DNA from: a virus
IMG/VR virus record: IMGVR_UViG_3300025818_000058
Location: 1-38,328 of that record
Direction: 5' to 3' (one strand)
Length of the DNA stretch: 38,328 nt
This document shows positions 1-12,400 of this stretch, one piece after another. The stretch's first letter is position 1; each line of letters begins with the position of its first letter. The translations under genes were made by a program, and so were the position numbers. A model generated the notes under the pieces. The model had not been told where the DNA came from and made no database searches. It saw nothing but the letters and a program-made list of their open reading frames with translations.

Positions 1-1299
1 GAAGACACAAAAGATTTAATTAACAAAGCTGCTTTTGAACCAGTCACTTCCGATGAATTAGGATTGAACAAAGCCTATGTTAATCTAAACAATCTTATTA
101 TAGCCAGCAGAATAGAAAACATAAATAATGTTTATGATGGTGTTTTGAAACTATTCCCAATTTTAGCAGTTGTGATAAATAAAGAAAACAGAAACAAAAA
201 CTCTGTAATGGAAGAGATCTTCGATGGTTTATCTGCTGCTATTCCAGCAACAGACACAAAAGCTCTTTTAAACGGAACAGCCCAAGACTTCTCTTACAAT
301 AAGGTAATCAACTATTCTAAGACTCAACCTTTCATTGAGTCTGTTTTGGACAACAAATTCAATGTAGAAACCCTCTACAATTACTTGAGTAAATTCATAA
401 ACATCCAAATTATCAACAACAAGATAGCTCAGGTCACTACAATTATTCCTGATCCCTGCTTTGTTAATTTTGGTAGTCTCGGAATTAAAGATTTAGAGGT
501 CTTAGGAGATTTAGACACCGACAGTTTGGTGAACACTGCTGCCGATGAGATAAACTCTATTTGTTCCAGACTGGCTAATAATCTATTAAATTTCTCAATA
601 GAACTTCCAAGTCTGATTTCAGATTCTTCTAAGAAGGCTCTACAAAAGGTAGTTGATGCCGGTGTAGAGCAGATTGCTAGTGCTCAACAGGATTCAAAAG
701 ATCAGATTGTAAAGGGTAAAGATGAAATCTTAAAAGGTCTTAAGGCAATTTTTAATTCAGAAAAAAAGACAAAGCCTTTTACTCAAATTCCTATTGGAAG
801 TGAAACAAATATAGAGTTGGTAGATTTTAAAAATCTAATTGAACAAGTTGAAACTGAAAATAAATTTTTAGCCATTTTAAAAACAGATTATAAAATTCAA
901 GATCTTTATGATGTTTATTACAAATCTTTAAATGCTAATTTTACAGGTAATCCAGCTAAAGGGTTTATTTATTCCTCAGGAAATAATACAAGCCCATTTA
1001 CTAATGGTGAAAATGCTGGCTATAATACAACACAATTCTTAACATTTTATTCTTATTGGATTTTAAACCATGCGAAGATTACAACAAAGATTTTTGACAC
1101 TACCACAAAAGTATTAGAGGATTCTACAAGTTTAAACAATTACATAGAGGATTCATTTAAACCCAAAGACGAGATAAGCAACGAAGCAAAACAAAGATTC
1201 AATAAACTTATAAACGAAGGTGGGAAAAATTCTAATTTTTACATTTCTAACTTAAAGAAAATGAAGGAATTAATTAAAGTAGCGAATAAAGAGGGATAA
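1..1299 (+). CDS. Unrecognised structural protein, 5' end cut by window edge
   Basis: The reading frame is open from the first base to the TAA at 1297-1299, so this is the C-terminal 432 residues of a longer protein. A TTG at 64 could be taken as a start, but codons 1-63 are open in the same frame with no ribosome site, so I treat the gene as truncated. I do not recognise the family. The visible part is soluble, Asn/Lys/Ile-rich, with a helical Gln/Lys/Asp-rich segment around residues 215-255 and a Lys-rich helical C-terminus. It lies one base upstream of the next gene and two genes upstream of gp25, so a baseplate or tail role is the reasonable inference. No transmembrane segment or enzyme motif was seen. 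Confidence 0.7.
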   Translation, partial: EDTKDLINKAAFEPVTSDELGLNKAYVNLNNLIIASRIENINNVYDGVLKLFPILAVVINKENRNKNSVMEEIFDGLSAAIPATDTKALLNGTAQDFSYNKVINYSKTQPFIESVLDNKFNVETLYNYLSKFINIQIINNKIAQVTTIIPDPCFVNFGSLGIKDLEVLGDLDTDSLVNTAADEINSICSRLANNLLNFSIELPSLISDSSKKALQKVVDAGVEQIASAQQDSKDQIVKGKDEILKGLKAIFNSEKKTKPFTQIPIGSETNIELVDFKNLIEQVETENKFLAILKTDYKIQDLYDVYYKSLNANFTGNPAKGFIYSSGNNTSPFTNGENAGYNTTQFLTFYSYWILNHAKITTKIFDTTTKVLEDSTSLNNYIEDSFKPKDEISNEAKQRFNKLINEGGKNSNFYISNLKKMKELIKVANKEG

Positions 1300-1300
1300 C

Positions 1301-2848
1301 ATGTTAGGTTTTGATTCTTATTCAAAAAGCATTATTGGTTCAATAGTAGAACAAAGAATAAGATTGTTTTTAACAAAAAGAAAAATAATCAACATTCCGG
1401 TTTTCAAAACAGTTTCTAAGTCAGATACCGCCACAATTGTACCGATAGGAGATAAATTATTTGAATTTTTTAAAGGTGAAACCGCCGATCTTTTTTACTA
1501 CTATGCCTTTTCTTCTATCCTTCTTAACACTCCAGATTATAACTTTTTAATAAACGACGATGCGGAATCTTTAAAGAAAGCTGAAGATAATCTAAGGGCT
1601 ATGTTCGACAAAATTCTTCAAGATTTTTTTGAAGGAAAGGCTCCCGACGAAAACAATCAAGGAGAACAAGTCGATAATTCTAATTTATTTAATTTTATTA
1701 AAGATCCAAAATACCAAAGAGATTTACCTCCGTTTAAAACCAGACTTAAAGGGACTCAATTAGATAAGCAAAATTTTAAAGATGTCCCTCTTTTTGCCGA
1801 TGTTTTAAGCAAAACCTCTGTTGACAACCAAAAACTTATCTATGAAATGCCTCAACCTTTTTATGTTGATTTCTTTTATAGGTACAAAGGAGAAGATAAA
1901 CAACTACTTAAATATGAACCGCTACTTAAATATGTAAGCTCCGGAGATGGAATCGGTGACCCCTTGAACCCGGCGACGGCCTTCGACGTAGCCAATACAG
2001 GTTTATTTAATCGCGGCGCCCGACTCATGTTTAACCTAACAAGTGGAATAACTCAACCAACTGGCAGTACTGACTCTTTTGGCTTATTTAATTACTATCC
2101 TCTTCAGCCCTCTAGGTTTTTACCTTTCTTCTCATCACAAACAGGTAATACCAGTCCGTCAAAATTTGTTAAAGATTATCCACTTCCATTCTTATCAACA
2201 AATGTTCCAAGAATAACAGGCAAAAATAAAAATGGCGTTGTTGAAACAACAAATCGTCCTACCTCTGGCGAATCTCCCGTTTATGGACCAACCTTCCTTT
2301 ATGGTGTTGTAAGAAAAATTCAAAATGGTAACGGCGCGAAGCCCTTGAAAGAAGTCCACTGGATAAAAGACAAAGACGGTTATGCGACTTCTAAAGATTC
2401 CCTAGACAAACACTATTTTTATGCTCTCAAATCAGCAGGGGCTTATCCTGAATTTAAAAAATGGAATGAGTTTATGTGGTCTAAAAGCTTAGTTTGTTTT
2501 GATTATTTACCAGAGTCAAACCCGCCAGAAATGTATGCTTATTTTCCAATGATTATAGCGGAGTATGTTTCTGAAAGTGGTGAAGATGATGAAACAATTA
2601 TAAGCAAACTCTTAGAAACCAAAGAAGTGAAATTATTTAACGATCTTATTAATACAGATAAAATTTCTGAACAACCAACAAGTTTGGTTTCAATAGTGGA
2701 AACCAATGAAAAAAATAACATAAAAAAACTATTTGAGATAGCCGAGATAAAAAATGAACCAGGAGAAAAAATAGATCCGATAAAAACTCAAGAAGAAAAA
2801 TTAGATAATATGCTCTTAAAACTAATTAATTTTGACGAGGAAACATAA
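1301..2848 (+). CDS. Unrecognised protein, probable baseplate/tail component
   Basis: 515 residues starting at ATG 1301, preceded by GAGGG at 1291-1295. The stop overlaps the gp25 start (TAATG at 2846-2850), so the two are translationally coupled. I do not recognise the family. The N-terminus is basic (several Arg/Lys in residues 15-30), the middle is rich in Phe/Tyr/Pro/Asn as in many virion proteins, and the last 90 residues are very rich in Glu and Lys and probably extended or helical. The position immediately before gp25 and gp6 suggests a baseplate part. A short stretch near 1940-2030 is more GC-rich than the surrounding DNA. Confidence 0.7.
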   Translation: MLGFDSYSKSIIGSIVEQRIRLFLTKRKIINIPVFKTVSKSDTATIVPIGDKLFEFFKGETADLFYYYAFSSILLNTPDYNFLINDDAESLKKAEDNLRAMFDKILQDFFEGKAPDENNQGEQVDNSNLFNFIKDPKYQRDLPPFKTRLKGTQLDKQNFKDVPLFADVLSKTSVDNQKLIYEMPQPFYVDFFYRYKGEDKQLLKYEPLLKYVSSGDGIGDPLNPATAFDVANTGLFNRGARLMFNLTSGITQPTGSTDSFGLFNYYPLQPSRFLPFFSSQTGNTSPSKFVKDYPLPFLSTNVPRITGKNKNGVVETTNRPTSGESPVYGPTFLYGVVRKIQNGNGAKPLKEVHWIKDKDGYATSKDSLDKHYFYALKSAGAYPEFKKWNEFMWSKSLVCFDYLPESNPPEMYAYFPMIIAEYVSESGEDDETIISKLLETKEVKLFNDLINTDKISEQPTSLVSIVETNEKNNIKKLFEIAEIKNEPGEKIDPIKTQEEKLDNMLLKLINFDEET

Positions 2849-3237
2849 TGGCAACCGGAGTTTCAGTAAAATTACCCTTGAGAGTCACCAAAGAGGATGG
2901 TCCTTACGGTCTAAACAAAGATCTAATCAGTACCGTTAAACAAAATTTTAAGAATCTTGTTTTAACTGCTCCTGGTGAAAGAATAATGGATACCGAATTT
3001 GGAGTTGGTGTTTATGCTCTTTTATTTGAGAACTACACTTCGGAAGCCAAGGAAAAAACAAGAGCTAGAATAGTAGAACAAGCAAAGTACTACATGCCAT
3101 TTGTTCAGATTCGTTCAATTAATTTTGATGATTCTGAAATCGATTCAAACAAAATCTACATAGGAATCAACTATTTTATCAGCGCCCTAAACTACGAAGA
3201 CATTCTACAAATCAACCTTAATGGAGAGTCATTTTAA
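2848..3237 (+). CDS. 25: gp25-like baseplate wedge protein
   Basis: 129 residues, close to T4 gp25 (132). Residues 43-55 (GERIMDTEFGVGV) match the conserved core of the GPW/gp25 family, where a Gly-Glu-Arg stretch is followed by a [DE]FG motif, and the rest has the expected short alpha/beta layout. In T4, gp25 forms part of the core wedge bundle with gp6 and gp53, joining the tail tube region to the baseplate periphery. It shares one base with the gene before it and one with the gp6-like gene after it. The 25-6 adjacency is common in contractile-tail phages and supports the call. Confidence 0.9.
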   Translation: MATGVSVKLPLRVTKEDGPYGLNKDLISTVKQNFKNLVLTAPGERIMDTEFGVGVYALLFENYTSEAKEKTRARIVEQAKYYMPFVQIRSINFDDSEIDSNKIYIGINYFISALNYEDILQINLNGESF

Positions 3238-5027
3238 TGCCTAATGTGAAGCCACCTATCTCTTATACCAGTAGAGATTTTAATTCAATCAAACAAGATC
3301 TAATAAACTATGCGAAAGTTTATTACCCAAACACTTACAAAGACTTTAATGATGCTTCTTTTGGTTCAATGATGATCGACATGGTTTCTTATGTTGGCGA
3401 CATCTTATCATTCTACATTGATTATCAAACAAATGAATCTCTCTTGGCGACAGCCATCGAAGAAGGCAACATAGTTAAGATAGCAAAGCAATTAGGCTAC
3501 AAGTTCAATAGCGCCCCAGTCTCAACTGGTCAAGCCGCCTTTTATGTTTCTGTTCCAGCTCTCAATAATGGCTCAGGTCCAGACACAGACATTATTCCAA
3601 TCTTAAAAGCCGGAACAATTGTAGCTTCAGATTCAGGAGCTACCTTTACTCTAACTGAAGACATTGATTTTGCCAATGCTAACACAGAAATCAAAGTTTC
3701 CACTGTAGATGCGAACGGAACACCAACCGCATTTGCCTTCAAAGCTTATGGAAACATAGCTTCCGGTGAGGATTTCCAAGAACAAATTGATGTTGGCGAT
3801 TTTGAAAGATTCTTAAAACTAAGATTAGCTGAAGATAACATTTCACAAATTTTAAGCATTTATGACTCAGACGGCAATGAATACTTTGAAGTTGATTATC
3901 TATCACAAAACACTGTTTTCAGATCAATAAGAAACATAGGCGAGGATGCTGAAACAGTTCCTTACATTCTAAGAAGCATGTATGTTCCAAGAAGATTTGT
4001 TGTTGAACACACTGTCGATGGTGAAACTTACATTCAATTTGGTTTTGGTTCTGAAACTGAGATAGAAAACAAATCATTTCCAGATCCAACAGCAGCTTCT
4101 TTACAACTAAACGGCAGAGTCTTCTTTTCTGATTCTAGTTTTGATCCTTCTCAGATCTTAAAAACAGAGAAGATGGGCATAGTTCCAGTTAACACAACCC
4201 TGACTATTAATTACAGAAAGAACACAATAGACAATGTTAATGCCGCCGTAGGAGCAGTTTCTACAGTTGTGAACAGCAAAGTAGAATTCAGAGTAAGCTC
4301 AATCGCAGCAGCCACAGCCCTACAACAAATCTCTGCTTTTGAAGTAAGCAACGAAGAACCTATCGTTGGCAGTGTTGCTCTTCCAACTGCCGAAGAAATC
4401 AAGTTTAGAGCGATGGATGCTTATGCTGCTCAAAATAGAGCAGTAACAAAGCAAGACTATATTAGTTTAGTTTATAGAATGCCTGCTAGTTTTGGTTCTG
4501 TAACAAGATGTAATATCACCCAAGACACCAACAGTTCTAAGAGAAACCTAAATCTATTTGTTGTTTCTGAGGGAGCAAGTGGTAATTTAACCAATGCTTC
4601 TACAACTCTAAAGCAAAATGTAAAGAACTGGCTAAACAATTACAAAATGATTAACGATTCTATAGACATTTTAGATGCTCAAATCGTCAACATTGGAATC
4701 AATTTTCAAGTTGTTGGAGAATTAGACAAAGATTTTACAATTGTTTTAAATGATTGTATTGAAACTCTCAAATCAAAATACCAAACTAAATTTAACCTTG
4801 GAGAGCCTTTCTACATTTCTGATGTCTATAGCACTCTTAATGAAGTAGACGGAGTTGTTGATACAACAGCAGTAAGCATTGTAAGAAAGTCTGGTTCAGG
4901 TTATAGTCCAACTCAATTTGACATTCCGCAAAACACAACTAAGGACGGCAGACTAATTAAAGTACCAGAGAATTTAATTTTGGAAATTAAAAACTTTGAC
5001 TCAGACATCGTTGGAGTGATTAGATAA
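3237..5027 (+). CDS. 6: gp6-like baseplate wedge protein (baseplate J family)
   Basis: 596 residues against about 660 for T4 gp6. The N-terminus has the typical pattern YTSRDFNSIKQDLI (residues 8-21), then DASFGSMMIDMVSYVGD and a helix-rich segment ending in KQLGYK. The middle is beta-rich and the C-terminal third has the baseplate-J-like region containing AQNRAVTKQDYISLVYRMP. gp6 dimers link neighbouring wedges into the inner baseplate ring. The start overlaps the gp25 stop by one base (TAATG at 3235-3239) and the stop overlaps the next start in the same way at 5025-5029, so gp25, gp6 and the following gene are one translational unit. Confidence 0.9.
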   Translation: MPNVKPPISYTSRDFNSIKQDLINYAKVYYPNTYKDFNDASFGSMMIDMVSYVGDILSFYIDYQTNESLLATAIEEGNIVKIAKQLGYKFNSAPVSTGQAAFYVSVPALNNGSGPDTDIIPILKAGTIVASDSGATFTLTEDIDFANANTEIKVSTVDANGTPTAFAFKAYGNIASGEDFQEQIDVGDFERFLKLRLAEDNISQILSIYDSDGNEYFEVDYLSQNTVFRSIRNIGEDAETVPYILRSMYVPRRFVVEHTVDGETYIQFGFGSETEIENKSFPDPTAASLQLNGRVFFSDSSFDPSQILKTEKMGIVPVNTTLTINYRKNTIDNVNAAVGAVSTVVNSKVEFRVSSIAAATALQQISAFEVSNEEPIVGSVALPTAEEIKFRAMDAYAAQNRAVTKQDYISLVYRMPASFGSVTRCNITQDTNSSKRNLNLFVVSEGASGNLTNASTTLKQNVKNWLNNYKMINDSIDILDAQIVNIGINFQVVGELDKDFTIVLNDCIETLKSKYQTKFNLGEPFYISDVYSTLNEVDGVVDTTAVSIVRKSGSGYSPTQFDIPQNTTKDGRLIKVPENLILEIKNFDSDIVGVIR

Positions 5028-6496
5028 TGGCGATCAAGAGGTTCTTTGCTACTAAAGACAACACAATAACTAATGCCTTCAAAGATGGTTTAACAACTCG
5101 CGGAACCGGCTCAAACATGGGCGCTGCGGACATAATGGAAGTGTTCAGCATCTACGGTCAAGCCTCTTCTGCTTCAAGCGAGCTTTCAAGAGCCCTTGTG
5201 GAATTTGACATAAGTTCAGTTTCAGCGGCTAGATCAGCAAAAACAATTCCAGCTTCAGGATCAGTCGATTTCTATCTTCGCATGTTTGATGCCGAACACA
5301 CAGAATCCACACCAAGAGACTTTACCCTTACAATCGCAGCGGTTTCACAATCATGGGTCGAAGGAACAGGCTTAGACACTTACAATTACACGGATTTAGG
5401 TGTTTCGAACTGGATTAAGCCAAACTCATCAACCAACTGGACTAATCAAGGCGGTGATTTTTTAACGGGTTCTGGTGATTCTTTAATATTCACAACCCAA
5501 GAGTTTCCAATTGGAACAGAAGATCTAAATGTTAATGTAACTTCTCTTGTTGAAGAGTGGATTAAAGGAACAACAGGAAGTTATGGTTTCGGTGTTTTCT
5601 TAACTTCAAGCCTTGAGGAAGACACAAGTTCATACTACACAAAGAAATTCTTTGCTAGAGGAAGCGAGTATTTCTTAAGAAGACCGGTTTTAGAAGCCCG
5701 TTGGAATAGTGTGGTAGCCGATGATAGTTCGAACTTCTATCTCAGCAGTTCAAGAGCCCCAGCAGCCGACAACCTAAACAACATTTACATGTACAACTAT
5801 GTCAGAGGTCAGTTGGTCAACATTCCCAGCATTGGTGAGAGCGCCATTTATGTTAGCCTCTATTCAGGCTCAGACGGCCCCACAGGCTCTCCTTTGGCTC
5901 TACCCGTAGGTGGAGGCGTTTCTGCTGGCGGAGACGCTACAGCGACCGGTAGCTTCGTTTCTACGGGCATCTATAAGGCTAGTTTGGCTTTCGATTCATC
6001 CTCAATCACCACCGTCTACCCAGTCTGGCACGACAATGCTGGAACTCAATTCTTTACAGGTTCAGCTATCACAGTTAAACCTCAAGATAGCGCAGCAATT
6101 TACCCAATAACAGATTGGGTAATCAACATTACAAACCTTAAAACAGTTTATTCTAGAGATGAAGTCGCCAGATTTAGACTTTATGTGAGACCAAAGAATT
6201 GGAATCCCAACCTTTACACAGTAGCCCAAACTCAGATTGAAACAACTCCTATTGATGAAGCTTACTATAAGCTAACAAGAGTTGTCGATGATTTTGAAGT
6301 TATCTCTTACGGGACAGGAAGTGGCAACGAAGCCTACACTCAACTTTCTTATGACGCATCAGGAAATTATTTTGATTTAGACATAAGTATGTTAGAAAGT
6401 GGCTACACTTATCAGTTATCATTCCTATTTAATCTAGTAGGTAACTATCAAGAACAGAGAACTAAATTTAAGTTTAGGGTAAGCGATGACGATTAA
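5027..6496 (+). CDS. DNRLRE/CBM-like structural protein, probable baseplate or fibre part
   Basis: 489 residues. Residues about 40-230 look like a DNRLRE-type beta-sandwich: SRALVEFDISSV, a strand with hydrophobic alternation, then SQSWVEG followed by NLNVNV-type and VEEWI segments, the usual layout of that carbohydrate-associated fold. The remainder is beta-rich and Ser/Gly/Thr-rich. It follows gp6 with a one-base overlap and is preceded by GGAGTG, so it is expressed with the wedge genes. The stop overlaps the giant gene by 11 bases. I infer a virion surface protein that may contact host glycans. The DNRLRE call rests on pattern only. Confidence 0.75.
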   Translation: MAIKRFFATKDNTITNAFKDGLTTRGTGSNMGAADIMEVFSIYGQASSASSELSRALVEFDISSVSAARSAKTIPASGSVDFYLRMFDAEHTESTPRDFTLTIAAVSQSWVEGTGLDTYNYTDLGVSNWIKPNSSTNWTNQGGDFLTGSGDSLIFTTQEFPIGTEDLNVNVTSLVEEWIKGTTGSYGFGVFLTSSLEEDTSSYYTKKFFARGSEYFLRRPVLEARWNSVVADDSSNFYLSSSRAPAADNLNNIYMYNYVRGQLVNIPSIGESAIYVSLYSGSDGPTGSPLALPVGGGVSAGGDATATGSFVSTGIYKASLAFDSSSITTVYPVWHDNAGTQFFTGSAITVKPQDSAAIYPITDWVINITNLKTVYSRDEVARFRLYVRPKNWNPNLYTVAQTQIETTPIDEAYYKLTRVVDDFEVISYGTGSGNEAYTQLSYDASGNYFDLDISMLESGYTYQLSFLFNLVGNYQEQRTKFKFRVSDDD

Positions 6497-9400
6497 AGAT
6501 TTATTCTCAAAACAAAAAGAGCAATCAATACAAATCAGGGGAGCCAACCAGAAAAGTCTAGATGAATTTAGACAAGATGTTGAGTCCCCAGAAGAGATTA
6601 ACCAAATACAAATTCAAGATAATTTGGTTATTCCTGATTTAAATTATGCCTCTGCTTCTAACTTTGTAAAGTATGGATCAGCAACAAAATACTATGCCGA
6701 TGCTATCAAGAGAATTTATTCACAGTATCCTTATGATGGCTCTAATGCTGAAAAACTAGCATTCAGTAACGGTATAACTCAACTTGAAAGATACATTTTA
6801 GATAACGAGTATCCAAAAACAACTGGTTTTGCCGAATTTGGTAAAAGTGGTTGGGGATCTTATGATGGTGATAGCTCTGTTGGTTTTTCAAAGACTACAG
6901 AACCAGAATACATTACCGCATACGGCTACAAACAAAATCAAGTTTGGGACACAACTTCCAAGCAACAACAAAGTTTTAGATTGGACTTTGAAGAGGGCGT
7001 GACTGTAGAATTCTGGATGAAGAAGAACGGCTTTGTAGCTCCAGCTTCTCCAGTAAATTCAGCAGAGGCCATTTTAGATATTAGAGATCCATCACTAGCT
7101 TCCTCAAGTTTTAGTGTTTTTCTTAATGGAACAACAACTTCTACAATTTACACCGCTTACAACACTCCAGCATCAAACGCCACATTTTTTATGTTTTTTG
7201 ATACGGGTTTGGCTACTATTGCCGACTCTGAATGGCACCACTATGCCATTTCTTATTATGTTTCCGGTACCGAATACTTTGCCGATCTTTATGTTGACGG
7301 TAAACATGTCGATAGCTATAAAGATGGCAATACAATTGTAGCTTTAACCGGTTCTTTAAAGGCGACAATAGGCGCTCTTGGCGGTGACTATTATAACCAA
7401 GATTCAAATATACCAGCAGGCTATGGTAAATTGTCTGGTTCTTTGGATGAGTTCAGGTTCTGGCAAGAAACAAGAAATGCCCAACAAATTGGTAGAAACT
7501 ATTTTACAGTTGTAAATGGCGGCGGCAACACTGATACTTCAAAAGTTAATGATGATAATCCATTAAAACTATCATGCTACTTTAAATTTAATGAAGGCAT
7601 AACCGGTAATTCAACTACGGATGCCACTGTTTTAGATTATTCAGGCCGTCTTGCCAATGGTATTTGGACTGGCTATTCTTCTAATAGCCGAGACACTGGT
7701 TCAGCTATAACTCTAGCAGGGGTTGGAACTGAAACTGGTGATCCAATTATCTATTCAACTCATCCAGATGTTCAAACTCTATCAACAAACCTAGAAGCAT
7801 CTGGAACTCAATATGATTCTCAAAATGTTGGCAATCTCCAAAACTCTATGCCACTATGGATGTTGGATGAAGACCAAGAATCAGGTGGAGAATTAAAGAA
7901 CTTACTACAAATTGTCGGTAGTTACTTTGATACTCTACATCTACAAACAACTCAAATAACAAAATATAGATATCCAGAATATCAAGACAATAATAATGTA
8001 GGAGCAAATCCTTATAACAGAAGATTATTAACTTCTCTTGGATTTGACACACCAGAACTTTTTATTGATAAAAATGTTTTAGAAACAATTGTCAACCAAG
8101 ACGACAAAAGAAAGTATGAAGATAAATTAAATGAGATTAAAAACCTCATTTACAAAAACATTTATAATAACTTAACCCACATCAATAAATCAAAAGGTAC
8201 CGTAAAGGCTATTAGAAATCTTCTAAGATGCTACGGTATTGATGATGACCTATTCAACTTCAATGTTTATGCAGACCAAGCTGAATATGTTCTCAAAGAT
8301 GACTACAAAAACAGTTCAATCAAATTTGATTCACTTGATTTAACTCCATTCGCAAACACACAGAACTCTGAAGGTGTTATTTATAACTTTGCCGAGGCTG
8401 GAAATTCGAATTCATCTCCTTATATCTCAGGTTCCACATATGACAAACTTGGTTTCACTGTCGAGGTTAACACTATCTTTCCTCATACACCACCAAGTTA
8501 TCAAGACTCTGTTAACTTAACCGAACCAGCAATAGTCACCGCTTCTGTCTTTGGTATTAGAGAAGCAAATTACACCGACCAAACAACGGTAATAGCTCCA
8601 GATTTTGCGGATGTTAGTGTTAGAGTAATTAAAGTTGATAACACTGCTAAATTCCAATTAACTTCTTCGATTGGTAGCGGTTTCTTATTAGAAACAGATA
8701 GATTCTATGATGTTTATGAGAACTCAAGATGGAGCCTTTCGGTAAGATTAAAGTATGATTCTGATGAATTTAAAACAATGCCAGTAACATCAGTATCAGG
8801 CAAGGTCTACACATTAGAGTTTAATGGCTATAATTACGAACAAGATATTCTACAAAATTCATTTGCTCTTACAAGTAGCATCGTATCTGGTGATGGTGAA
8901 TTATTTGTCCAATCTGATAAAAGAGTTTATGTTGGGGCAGAAAGAGATAATGTCACAGGTTCTCTAAACTATCGTTCAAACATGAAGTTACTCAGCACAC
9001 TAGTCTGGGCTGATTATGTCGAGGATGATGAATTAACTGCTCATGCTAGAGATGTAACTTCATTTGGTAGAAAAGAACCATACGACAACACATTTACATT
9101 CACTTCCAACAATTTTGATGAGATTTACATTCCAAAATATGACTCTCTAGCTATGAACTGGGGATTTGACATTGTAACTTCATCTAATGGTTCTGGCAAG
9201 TTTGTTGTCCCAGATCTTTCATCGGGTTCAATAGATTTGGTTTCTAAGTATGGCGACTACTCTAAGCTAGTAGGAATTCAAAATACTGCTCAAGGATCAG
9301 GATTCCCAGCCTCATCTGATGTCAAGGATATTCAATATCTAAACATCATGACTCAGCAAATTCCCGAGAACCTCAATGCTGATAACATGATTGAGATTCT

Positions 9401-12400
9401 TGAGAATGATGATGATAAATTCTTTTTAGATAACCGTCCAGTCAAATACTTCTTCTCTTTAGAAGCAAGCATGTATGACACAATCTCAAGAGAGATGTTA
9501 AAAACATTTGCCGGGGTTCTAGATTATGGCTCCATGATTGGATCGCCAATCGTAGACTACCAAACAGAGAATAAAGATCTAAGAATTGCTAGAGAAAACT
9601 TCTACAGCAGAGTAGAAAATCAACCAGATTTAGAGAAATATGTAAGCCTCTATAAATTCTTAGACAGTGCCATTGAAGGTGTTCTTTTTAACTTGATGCC
9701 TGCTTCGGCAAATGCTTCAGGTAGAGTAAGAACTGTTATTGAAAGCCACATTCTAGAAAGAGCTTCTCAAAGAAAGGTCTTAATTCCAAACTCTAAGTCT
9801 ACAACGGACAAAGACACACCAAAGCCAGTTCAATTCCCAGAAACAGGCCCAATCTCAGCCGCACCAACAGGCCCAGGCAACGCCGACGCCGAACCATCAT
9901 TTGGTTCAGCCAAAGATGTTATTGACACAAAGATCTCAATAATGGGTAAGCCAGAGCTAGAAGTCAAAAAAGGAGACTTCGGCGGAACATTCAAAGTTCC
10001 ACTTTCGTTTCAGGCAGAACAAAAATTAAAAGAGTGGTTAAATCAGTATAACAATAAAAGATTCACAGAAGCAAATGATTCAGCAGGAACTTCTGGTTGG
10101 TATGCCATTATGGCTGAAAGAACCGAAGCAGGCTTGGTAGCTACTACTGACGGCGACAAGAGAACAAGAAGATCTTTGCTTAGAACAGTAAAGCAACAAA
10201 GAATCCTTGAAGCTGGTGGTGTTACAAAAATAAGGGGCAGTGTTCAACCAATAGCTCTCTATGCTTCACAACAAGTTAATCAAGGTGGAAATGTAATAAT
10301 TCCACTAATTCAACCAGAAGAAATCGGCAACATTGTTTTATTAACCAAAAAAGATCAAATAATAGTTGCCGAAGACCTAATTAAAAACTTTGTAAATTTT
10401 GAAGTTTCTTCAAATGATAGTTTAGTGGACCCAAATAAATTACCAATTAGATTTACTGTTAGCGGTTCTAGTGATTTCTTTGGAGTTTTGAGTGGGTCTC
10501 TAACAGGGCATCATTTAGACACTTATTACGGTGAGAGCTTACAAAATCCATTACAAGGCCCATTTACCGAGCAACATGTTGGTGGCTACAAGCATAGACA
10601 CACTGAAGTTGGTCAGACTTTAGATAGACCAGAATTTTACAAGATAGACACAAGTGGCTCTTCTGATAATAAAGTCAGAATTTACAATCCTAGATTTAAT
10701 CCAGACTCAAACACTTATGATTTTAACATTCCAAGAGTTAAATTCTCTAGAGAAGAATTAGTCAAAAGAGTCTACAACACAAAGAACATTAAAACTGTAA
10801 CTGGTTCACAACATTTAGGCAATTTCTCTAAAAACTATGAAGTTGTAAGCATGAACGGTAGAAAGGAAAACAACTTTGCTTTCGTTCAACAAGGCGGTTT
10901 CAATATAACCGGCTCAGAATCAACAGCAGTTTCAGGTGTTATTGATTTTACTCTGCCAAATAGAGCTTTATCTGACGGGACTTATAACAAGACTGTAATC
11001 GTAAATCGCTTCTCATCTCCAGGTGAAGTGGCAACTCTAAGCGAAGGTTATTTAGATGTTGAAGCAGCAGAATATAGCCCCTACAATGCCCTTCCCTATA
11101 GAAACAGAGAAGCAGTTAACAATTTAAACCTATTCAATCAAATTCCATCTGCTTTTGGCGGTTATGAATCAGGCTCAACAGTAACAGCATCTTTCCATAA
11201 AGTTCAAAGAAATAGAGTCAATAGGCTGAAATATGCCATAGGCGGAACACTTTACACGGGTTCTAGCTTCGATAATGGCTTTGTTATGAACAATATTCCA
11301 AGAAAGGACTTTGGTTACTGGTGGATTAGTTCATCAGCAGACCCTTCTCTTTCAATGGATGGGCTTTACGGTTTTGCTACAAGCTCAGATGGAATTACTT
11401 TCCTAAGTGGCGCAATAAGAGACTTTGAGACTTCTCCAATAACAAATTATTTAATCAATTTTGTGGGAATCTCCACTCCTGGCGAGTTCTCCCAGTTTGC
11501 TGGTTACCATTATGAGATAACTGATGACCAAAATCTTTTAACCACACCATTAAATTACCTTAATAATGCTTCACTTGCAGATAACATTGATGTCTACTTT
11601 TTAAATATTAATGGCCCATACGGTCATCCAACATGGAAACAAATAAGAGGTGGTGAACATCCCGTAGCTAGATTCTTAAACAAGAATAGTTACATTATTT
11701 CTCAGGTAGACGGTGACAACTTAAGAATCAAGCATCCACCTCTGTCGTCTAGATTTAAGCCAGTTATACACAATGTTACAAGCAGGGAAATAATTGGCGG
11801 TGAACCAGTTGAAAGAGACTTGATTCTAGCTTACACTTTTGGAAACGATTATGATTTCTATGGAAATTACTACGACTACACAAATAATAGATTAGACAAC
11901 CCATTCAGAGAAAAGAATTTTGACATTGTAGATAAAGGAGACAGCCTTCTCTACAACATTTCAAGACTTTACACTAAGGGAGTTTCAGTCCTAAAGTCAA
12001 ACTCTTTGATTCACAGAGAAAAAATCTATCCAAAAGAGACAAACACTTATCTTGCTAAAACAAGAGATAGAACAAGGTTTATCTTTAAATGGAGAGACGA
12101 TTTAGACAATAGGATAGACGGTACAACTGGCTCACAAGATGGTCAAACCTTTTCTTTATGGGCAATGGACATAAATTCAACTGCCACCAAGTACGGAGAA
12201 CTGTTAAATGATGTGTCCGCAGAGTTCTTAAACTTAGCTCCAAGATTTGGCAGATATAGATTATCTGGGTCTTCTGGTTATACATACCTAACAGCTTCCG
12301 CTCCCTACAATAGCGTTCAATTTGGAACGGCAGACTCAGCAGGACAAGGAGCCTTTGAAGATAGCTACTCTGAATGGAACCATCAACTAAGATTAATAGC

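Noticed and set aside
64-1299. TTG at 64 as the true start of the first gene
   Set aside because: The frame is open upstream to base 1 and no ribosome site precedes the TTG, so truncation by the window edge is more likely.
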